Assembly: GCA_902795095.1 (NCBI GenBank) | Contig: CADBKB010000006.1 | Span: forward strand, 1 to 28,297 | Length of the DNA: 28,297 bases | Source: Oscillospiraceae bacterium | Lineage (GTDB): Bacteria; Bacillota_A; Clostridia; Oscillospirales; Oscillospiraceae | Direction of reading: 5' to 3' | Shown: one piece after another, positions 22,824-28,297 of the stretch | How positions within the stretch are numbered: position 1 is the stretch's first letter | Layout of the letters: each line of letters starts with the position of its first letter | Notes under the pieces: model-generated | What the model saw: the letters and a program-made list of their open reading frames with translations, nothing else | What the model was told of the DNA's origin: nothing | Database searches by the model: none | Position numbers and translations under genes: made by a program

Positions 22824-24152
22824 ATGAGAAAGAACCGTCATTCGGCGTTTCGTCTGCTTGCGCTGCTGCTGGCCCTCGCGCTGGTTGTCAGCTGCGCCGG
22901 CTGCAAAATGAAGCTCGGCAAGGAAGAGACCTCCGAGCCGGAAAGCTCCGATCCGGGCGCCAGCGAGCCTGTGGATCAGGGACCTGCGGGCTATACCGCC
23001 GCCGCGCAGCTTGGCGACGGCTTCATCGCCTGCGGCACCGGCGGCAGGATCGACGCCATCTCCATCGAAGGTGAGGTCACGACCCTGGACAGCGGCACCA
23101 CCGAGAAGCTCAACTCCGTATTCACCGAGGGAGACAATGTTCTGGTCAGCGGCGATCACGGCACCCTGCTGCTGTCCAACGACGCCGGCGCCTCCTTCCG
23201 CCAGGTGAAAACCGGCGCTTCGGCGGATCTCAACGGGGCGGTCGTCTATGCCGACGCCATGTTCGCCGCCGGCGAGGACGGCGTCATCTATCGCCAGGGC
23301 TCCGCGGGCTGGAAAAAACTCCCCATGGAGACGGACCACGAGATCATCAGCCTGGTCGCCACCAACTATTGCGTTGTCGCCATCACCGCCGAAACCGACG
23401 TGTACTACTCCGAGGACGGCGAGGAATGGGAGTACATGAACTTCAATGAGGACTACGAGGGCCTATATCCGCCCTATGTGTTCACCAGAGCGGTGGGCGC
23501 GGGTGAGACCTTCTTTGTGCTGGGCTATCAAGCCGACAACCCGGAGCTGCCGCTGATCATGTTCACCGAGACCACCCAGGTCTGGATGCAGAAGGAAATG
23601 ATGAAGATCAACGACCAGCCCGTCACCGGCGAGGAGAACATCCACATCCACGACATCAGCTTCAACGTGGATCAGATCGTCGGCGCCATCGACGACGTGC
23701 TGGCCATCACCGAGTGCTCGGTGTGCAACGAGGAAATGCAGCTCGATGAGCAGAAGGATCTGTGGGCCACGGCGTCCTCCGAGAAGGGTGTGCTGGTGTG
23801 CGGCGAGGACTTCTTCTACCGCGTGCTCGACAACAAGCAGATCCGTCAGGACAAGATCAAGGCCGAGCAGGCCCAGATCGACATGCAGTACGGCGCGATC
23901 CTCATCGACGTCCGCGAGGCCGACGAGCTGGCGGCGGACGGCTATATCCCCGGCTCGATCCACATTCCTCTGGCGGATGTGGAGGCGAAGCTGCCCGAGG
24001 TCGCCCCGGATCACAATATGGAGATCATCTTCTACTGCGCCTCCGGCAAGCGCTCGCAGAAGGCCACGGAGCTGGCCGTGGAAATGGGCTATTCGAAGGT
24101 GTATAACCTGGGCGGCATCAAAGACTGGCCCTATGAGATCGTAAAGGACTGA
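22824..24152 (+). CDS. Lipoprotein with propeller-like repeats and a C-terminal rhodanese domain
   Basis: This 442-residue protein is exported and lipid-anchored. A signal sequence ends in VVSC (Cys24) or CAGC (Cys27), followed by an acidic Ser/Glu linker. Residues about 50-330 contain repeats of the type DGFIACGTGGRI, DNVLVSGDHGTLLLSNDAGASF and AMFAAGEDGVIYR. These look like blades of a YCF48/sialidase-type beta-propeller. Residues about 348-442 are a rhodanese domain (AILIDVREADELAADGYIPGSIHIP), with the active loop CASGKR and Cys405, and ending in NLGGIKDWP. Rhodanese domains carry persulfide sulfur; an outward-facing one fused to a propeller is unusual. The start at 22824 follows AAAGGA by about 9 nt. 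It is a single-gene unit between two terminators, and the partner or substrate is unknown. Confidence 0.82.
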   Translation: MRKNRHSAFRLLALLLALALVVSCAGCKMKLGKEETSEPESSDPGASEPVDQGPAGYTAAAQLGDGFIACGTGGRIDAISIEGEVTTLDSGTTEKLNSVFTEGDNVLVSGDHGTLLLSNDAGASFRQVKTGASADLNGAVVYADAMFAAGEDGVIYRQGSAGWKKLPMETDHEIISLVATNYCVVAITAETDVYYSEDGEEWEYMNFNEDYEGLYPPYVFTRAVGAGETFFVLGYQADNPELPLIMFTETTQVWMQKEMMKINDQPVTGEENIHIHDISFNVDQIVGAIDDVLAITECSVCNEEMQLDEQKDLWATASSEKGVLVCGEDFFYRVLDNKQIRQDKIKAEQAQIDMQYGAILIDVREADELAADGYIPGSIHIPLADVEAKLPEVAPDHNMEIIFYCASGKRSQKATELAVEMGYSKVYNLGGIKDWPYEIVKD

Positions 24153-24186
24153 TTACGGGCGCTGCCCGGATCTGAACAGGCAACCA

Positions 24187-24219
24187 AAGCCCCGGCGGGA
24201 TCCCCGCCGGGGCTTATTT
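24187..24219 (+). terminator. Intrinsic terminator of the rhodanese lipoprotein gene
   Basis: A 13-bp perfect stem (24187-24199 with 24203-24215) has a 3-nt loop and is followed by ATTTTGTG. Confidence 0.85.
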
Positions 24220-24286
24220 TGTGAAAATCCACAAAAAGACAGACGCGTTTTGTATCCTCCGAAGGCGGAGAATCGGCGGCAAAGCA

Positions 24287-24315
24287 TTGTGATGCCGCCG
24301 CAAATCTGGTAAAAT
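24287..24315 (+). promoter_or_regulatory. Candidate SigA promoter of the NlpC/P60-like SLH gene
   Basis: TTGTGA (24287-24292) and TAAAAT (24310-24315) are spaced by 17 bases, giving a leader of about 90 nt. Confidence 0.6.
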
Positions 24316-24410
24316 GATCCTAACCGTGGGAGTTTTATCCGGACAGCTACCCATGGATGTTCCCGGTTCGTTCCCTTGGCACAGGATCCTTTGTTTTGCG
24401 GGAGGATATT

Positions 24411-27077
24411 ATGCATGCGATCAAGAGAACCCTTGCGCTGATGCTTTGCGCCCTGCTTCTGCTGGCCGCTCTGCCGGAGGCTGCATTCGCACACGGCGGC
24501 GCACAGGCGCAGGACGATGAGGCGCTGTGGTCGATTTACTGGAAACGCTACGACGCTGCGCACCCGGAGCAGGCTGAGGAGCCGGATGCCGGGCAGGTGG
24601 AAAAGAAGGCAGCCCAGGTGACGACCCTGGCCGAGATGCTGGCAAGGGCGGAGGCCCTGGTGAATTATACCTGGACGCCCACCACCGATATCTACACCTG
24701 GAACGGCGCACGATACAATGGGAAGCCCTATTTTCCCGCGGGGTCGACGGTGACCGGTATGCCCTATACCCTGTTTGCCTACGAGCTCGTGCCCATCAGC
24801 CTGCTGTCGCTGGAGCAGTATCGCGCTGTCGCGTCCGTCAACTACTCCACCACGGCTTACTGCACGTCGGTGGGAGCATACAGAACGGGCCCGGTGTACG
24901 GCTCGTGCTGCGCGGATCTGGTTTCCGAGGTGTTCGGCGGCGACTTCATGCGCGACGGCGGCCCCCGGTATCACAGCGTTTACCGGGTGCGGACCTCCCC
25001 CTACGGCACGGCATACTATGATCAGAAGATGGAGGACATCCGCCCCGGCGACGCCCTGAGCGATACGAACGACGATCATATCATCTGGGTTGGCGACGTC
25101 ACGGATACCACCATCACCATTTATGAGCAGACGCCGCCGGCGGCGCGAAAGCGGGTCCTGGACAAGGACCGGTTTACGAATGACGCCGGCTACTTTGTCT
25201 ACAATACCAAGGCCTACAGCACCATCACCCGCAGCAACGCCTACGTCAATGAAGCGGAGATCAGGATCGAAGCGGAGGGCGGCTCGACGGTAGCCGCGCC
25301 GTTCACCGTGACCCTCGGCGACACCTTCCGGCTGGATCCGGGGGATGTATCCAGGGACGGCTATGCCCTGCAGGGCTGGCATCTGCACCGCCCGGCGGAC
25401 GACAAGTGGTTCGTGGCGGGGCTCGGCTGGTATACGGAGGAGGAGATCGGCCGCGGTGGCTATAAGAAGCACGTGTACCTGCCGGGCCTGAATGCACGGC
25501 TGGACGCCTCCTGGTTCGACGGCGTGGGTGCGGCGGCTTCCTGCTTCAGCTTCCACGCGGTGTGGCGCAGGGACTATACGGTCAGCGTCGATCCCAACGG
25601 CGGCACGGCGACGGTGCCGGGCTACTCCGTGCGGATGGGAGAGCGCTGCGTTCTGGATCCCAGCTATGCGGAAAAGGACGGCTGCACCCTGCTTGGCTGG
25701 ACCCTGCGCCGCCCGTCGGACGGGAAGTGGTATGTTGCCGGGCAGGGCTGGTACCCGGAGTATGAGATCCGGAAGCAGGGCATGGAGAAGAAGCTGTACC
25801 GCCCCGCGGACGAAGAGATCCTCACGGGCGCATGGCTGGAGAACGCCTACTCGACGCAGATCGACAGATTTGTGTTTGTCGCCCAATGGGAAACGCGCCG
25901 GACGGTGGAGCTGCGCTTCGACGCCAGCGGCGGGGAAGGCCCGACGGATCCCGCCGCCGTCACGGTGGGGGAGGCTTACGGCGCGCTGCCGACGCCGGCG
26001 CGGCCGCAGTTCACTTTTGCCGGCTGGTACACGGCGGAGGGGGAGCGGGTGACGGAATATAACCCGGTCTCCATCTCTGAAGACCACACGCTCTACGCCC
26101 ATTGGATCGAGGACTGCGCCGAGGGCCATGACTGGGATGAGGGCGTTGTCAGGGCGGAGCCCACCGAGGCAAGCCCCGGCCTTCTGCTCCGCACCTGCAC
26201 CAGATGCGGACAGACCCTGGATGAGGCGCTTGCGCCGCTGCCCCATACCCACAGCTTCTCCGAAACGCAGATCGCGCCGTCGTGCGCCATGCCGGGCTTC
26301 ACCCTGCGCGTCTGCGGCTGCGGTTACAGCGAGCTTGCGGATACGGCCGCTCCCCTCGGCCATGATTACCGGACGGAGGTGACGCCGCCGACCTGCGTCC
26401 TGCGGGGCTATCACATTTATACCTGCGCGCGCTGCGGCGACCGTTACTCAAAGAACGATCTGGAGCCGCAGGACCATGACTATGCCGCCGGGTTCTGCAG
26501 ACGCTGCGGCGGGGCCGATCCGGATTATGTGCCGCCCTTCCGCTTTGACGACGTCCGGGATGAGAGCAGATTCTATTTCAGCGCCGTCTATTGGGCCTAT
26601 GAGGCCGAGCCGCAGATCACCAATGGCCTGGACGGGACCCGCTTCAGCCCGGATGCGGGCTGTACCCGCGGCCAGACGGTGACCTTCCTGTGGCGGGCTG
26701 CCGGGTGCCCGGAGCCCGCGGCCGCCGATGATCCCTTCACAGACGTCCCGGAGGGTGCGTTCTATCACAAGGCTGTTGCCTGGGCGGTGGAGCAGGGGAT
26801 CACCCGGGGCGTCAGCCAGGATTGCTTTGCCCCGGATCAGATCTGCACCCGCGGCCAGATCGTCACCTTCCTCTGGCGCTTCCGGGGCAAACCCGACCCC
26901 GCGGGCGCCGGCAGCGGCTTCCCGGATGTGGACGCCGGCTCCTTCTGCGCCGACGCTGTAGCCTGGGCGGTGGACAATCAGATCACCAACGGCATGAGCA
27001 CCGCCGCCTTCGGGCCGAACGCTCCCTGCACCCGGGGCCAGATTGTGACCTTCCTGCAGCGGGTTTTTGGGGAATAA
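24411..27077 (+). CDS. SLH-anchored surface protein with NlpC/P60-like N-terminal domain
   Basis: This 888-residue protein has a signal peptide (about 1-28, ending AFA). Residues about 85-270 look like a papain-fold NlpC/P60 or CHAP-type domain: YGSCCADLVSEVF (Cys166 or Cys167 as nucleophile), then IRPGDALSD and DDHIIWVGDV (His223). This is the usual Cys-then-His order, so it may cut peptidoglycan peptides, but similarity is faint. InlB-like repeats follow (about 285-570, with LQGWHL, LLGWTL and FAGWYT). Four cysteine-knuckle motifs come next (about 572-705: CTRCG, CGCG, CARCG, CRRCG), then three SLH repeats (about 707-888). GGAGG lies 5 nt before the ATG at 24411; the ATG at 24357 has no ribosome site and would spoil the signal peptide. 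Confidence 0.75.
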   Translation: MHAIKRTLALMLCALLLLAALPEAAFAHGGAQAQDDEALWSIYWKRYDAAHPEQAEEPDAGQVEKKAAQVTTLAEMLARAEALVNYTWTPTTDIYTWNGARYNGKPYFPAGSTVTGMPYTLFAYELVPISLLSLEQYRAVASVNYSTTAYCTSVGAYRTGPVYGSCCADLVSEVFGGDFMRDGGPRYHSVYRVRTSPYGTAYYDQKMEDIRPGDALSDTNDDHIIWVGDVTDTTITIYEQTPPAARKRVLDKDRFTNDAGYFVYNTKAYSTITRSNAYVNEAEIRIEAEGGSTVAAPFTVTLGDTFRLDPGDVSRDGYALQGWHLHRPADDKWFVAGLGWYTEEEIGRGGYKKHVYLPGLNARLDASWFDGVGAAASCFSFHAVWRRDYTVSVDPNGGTATVPGYSVRMGERCVLDPSYAEKDGCTLLGWTLRRPSDGKWYVAGQGWYPEYEIRKQGMEKKLYRPADEEILTGAWLENAYSTQIDRFVFVAQWETRRTVELRFDASGGEGPTDPAAVTVGEAYGALPTPARPQFTFAGWYTAEGERVTEYNPVSISEDHTLYAHWIEDCAEGHDWDEGVVRAEPTEASPGLLLRTCTRCGQTLDEALAPLPHTHSFSETQIAPSCAMPGFTLRVCGCGYSELADTAAPLGHDYRTEVTPPTCVLRGYHIYTCARCGDRYSKNDLEPQDHDYAAGFCRRCGGADPDYVPPFRFDDVRDESRFYFSAVYWAYEAEPQITNGLDGTRFSPDAGCTRGQTVTFLWRAAGCPEPAAADDPFTDVPEGAFYHKAVAWAVEQGITRGVSQDCFAPDQICTRGQIVTFLWRFRGKPDPAGAGSGFPDVDAGSFCADAVAWAVDNQITNGMSTAAFGPNAPCTRGQIVTFLQRVFGE

Positions 27078-27129
27078 TACCACGAAATTCCAATTATTTG
27101 CCTCATTTTACATTTGAAAAAATACCATG

Positions 27130-27159
27130 CCGCTCCCCGGAATCCGGGGGGCGGTTTTT
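27130..27159 (+). terminator. Intrinsic terminator of the NlpC/P60-like SLH gene
   Basis: An 11-bp stem with one T-G pair (27130-27140 with 27144-27154) has a 3-nt loop and is followed by TTTTTG. Confidence 0.85.
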
Positions 27160-27170
27160 GTGTCGTATGC

Positions 27171-27199
27171 TTGACTTTGTCCGCAAGTTGAATTATAAT
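27171..27199 (+). promoter_or_regulatory. SigA promoter of the GH3 gene
   Basis: TTGACT (27171-27176) and a perfect TATAAT (27194-27199) are spaced by 17 bases. It is the closest to consensus in the window and lies about 60 nt before the start codon, which suggests strong expression. Confidence 0.8.
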
Positions 27200-27258
27200 T
27201 TAAAGCATAAAATGGGTTGACTATAAGCATCCATTTAAACATCATAAGGAGGTAAGTT

Positions 27259-28297
27259 ATGAGAAAACTTTCTCGCGGCATTGCATGGCTCATCTGCCTG
27301 GTGATGCTTCTGGGCATGCTCCCGGTCGTATCCCTCGCGGCTGACGATGCAGAAGCCATTGATCCGTCTATCCCCATTTTCGAGAACCCGCAGTACAGCT
27401 TTGCAGAGCGTGCGGCCGACCTGGTTGCCCGTATGTCCCTGCAGCAGAAGTCTGCGCAGATCACTTCGCAGAACGCTCCGGCGATTAACGCCGCTGCGCT
27501 CGGCGGCGGCGCGCTGAACGTTCCCGCGACCAAGGGCATCTCCGGCTACACCTGGTGGTCTGAGACCCTGCACGGCACCCGCGGCGGCGTCAACTATCCG
27601 CAGAACACCACCGTTGCTTCCACCTGGAACCCCGAACTGTATTATCAGGAGGCTACCAACATCGGCCAGGAGATCCGTGAGCGGAACAACACCAACCTGA
27701 ACTTCTATTCCCCCACCATCAACATGCACCGCGACCCCCGCTGGGGCCGCAACGAGGAGTCCTATTCCGAGGACGTCCTGCTGACCGCCCGCATGGGCAC
27801 CGCATGGGTCAACGGCCTCGAGGGCAAGGACCGTGAAGGCAATATCCTCGACCCCGACGGCTATCTGATGGCCCACTCCACCATCAAGCACTACGTTGCC
27901 AACAACAACGAAGGCCAGAGCTCCGGCGACACCACCGGCCGTCTGAGAGCCGGCGCCATCTCCAGCCTGCGCGCGCTGCGTGAGTACTATGCGCTGCCCT
28001 ACGGCGAGATCATCCGCGCTGCGGACGTCTCCTCCGTCATGACCGCGTACAGCTACTACGGCGTGGCTCCCGGCAAGTACGATCCCAGCTCCTACAGCTC
28101 CTACCTCATGGACACCCTGCTGCGTCAGGTCTACGGCTTCAGCGGTTACATCACCGGTGACTGCGACTCCGTCAACTCCATGCAGAACCTGCACTACATC
28201 AACTACTACACCGGCAAGGAAATCACCGCCCCCGAGGCCTTCGCAGGCGCTCTGGCCCACGGCGAAGACCTGGAGTGCAACGGCGGCCACAGCTCCC
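27259..28297 (+). CDS. Secreted glycoside hydrolase family 3 enzyme (beta-xylosidase/beta-glucosidase type), 3' end outside the window
   Basis: The frame is open from the ATG at 27259 to the window edge (346 codons). AGGAGG lies about 7 nt before the start. A signal peptide (about 1-26) shares LLGMLP with the other SLH proteins here. The GH3 TIM-barrel is clear: NFYSPTINMHRDPRWGRNEESYSED (from about 147), KHYVANNNE with Lys210-His211, and the nucleophile loop GYITGDCDSV with Asp301. The RNEE and DCDSV forms resemble xylosidase-like members more than simple beta-glucosidases, but substrate is inference. GH3 enzymes release terminal beta-linked sugars with retention. The missing end should show a second GH3 domain and perhaps SLH repeats. 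Confidence 0.9.
   Translation, partial: MRKLSRGIAWLICLVMLLGMLPVVSLAADDAEAIDPSIPIFENPQYSFAERAADLVARMSLQQKSAQITSQNAPAINAAALGGGALNVPATKGISGYTWWSETLHGTRGGVNYPQNTTVASTWNPELYYQEATNIGQEIRERNNTNLNFYSPTINMHRDPRWGRNEESYSEDVLLTARMGTAWVNGLEGKDREGNILDPDGYLMAHSTIKHYVANNNEGQSSGDTTGRLRAGAISSLRALREYYALPYGEIIRAADVSSVMTAYSYYGVAPGKYDPSSYSSYLMDTLLRQVYGFSGYITGDCDSVNSMQNLHYINYYTGKEITAPEAFAGALAHGEDLECNGGHSS

Noticed and set aside
24153..26414. Long reverse frame opposite the NlpC/P60-like SLH gene
   Set aside because: It lies across the terminator and promoter region as well as the coding strand, with no ribosome site and Arg/Gly-rich low-complexity sequence.

Overview
The window looks like chromosomal DNA of a high-GC, gut-type clostridium of the Oscillospirales (Oscillospiraceae/Ruminococcaceae). 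This is inferred from several things: Gram-positive GGAGG ribosome sites and SigA-type promoters, a T-box leader, a DnaD/DnaI-like helicase-loader pair, a MinD and methylglyoxal-synthase-like neighbourhood, and large SLH-anchored surface proteins whose SLH repeats carry a CTRGQ motif. No rRNA, tRNA, CRISPR array, prophage or complete insertion sequence was seen.

Layout. (1) 1-8740 is a surface-protein region. It holds an SLH-anchored CE1/esterase-D-like enzyme (332-2509), a repeat-rich intergenic stretch with a candidate MITE (2657-2833), a reverse-strand AlbA_2/HATPase/winged-helix regulator (2937-4337), and a 1365-residue SLH-anchored adhesin-like protein (4595-8692). (2) 8755-14820 is a reverse-strand housekeeping block reading minD-like, mgsA-like, T-box, hisS, aspS, class II aldolase, nadE. 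A consensus promoter lies at its head and a bidirectional terminator at its end. (3) 14895-16271 is an FAD-dependent dehydrogenase, divergent from a dnaD/dnaI-like pair (16497-18360). (4) 18420-20327 is a membrane-anchored CapD/FlaA1-type nucleotide-sugar dehydratase/epimerase, followed by a small unknown gene (20461-20841). (5) 21046-22575 is an NSS sodium symporter. (6) 22824-24152 is a lipoprotein joining propeller-like repeats to a C-terminal rhodanese. (7) 24411-27077 is another SLH protein, with an NlpC/P60-like N-terminus. (8) 27259 to the window end is the start of a secreted GH3 glycosidase.

How the genes fit together. The esterase and the GH3 enzyme both have export signals, and the esterase has an SLH anchor. 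This suggests surface-tethered attack on decorated xylan, with the adhesin-like and NlpC/P60-like SLH proteins on the same envelope. The hisS-aspS T-box is the most interesting regulatory element: its specifier loop carries GACAU, in which the Asp codon GAC and the His codon CAU overlap by one base, matching the two synthetases it precedes. The adjacent methylglyoxal-synthase-like protein has lost several catalytic residues of that family and may do something else.
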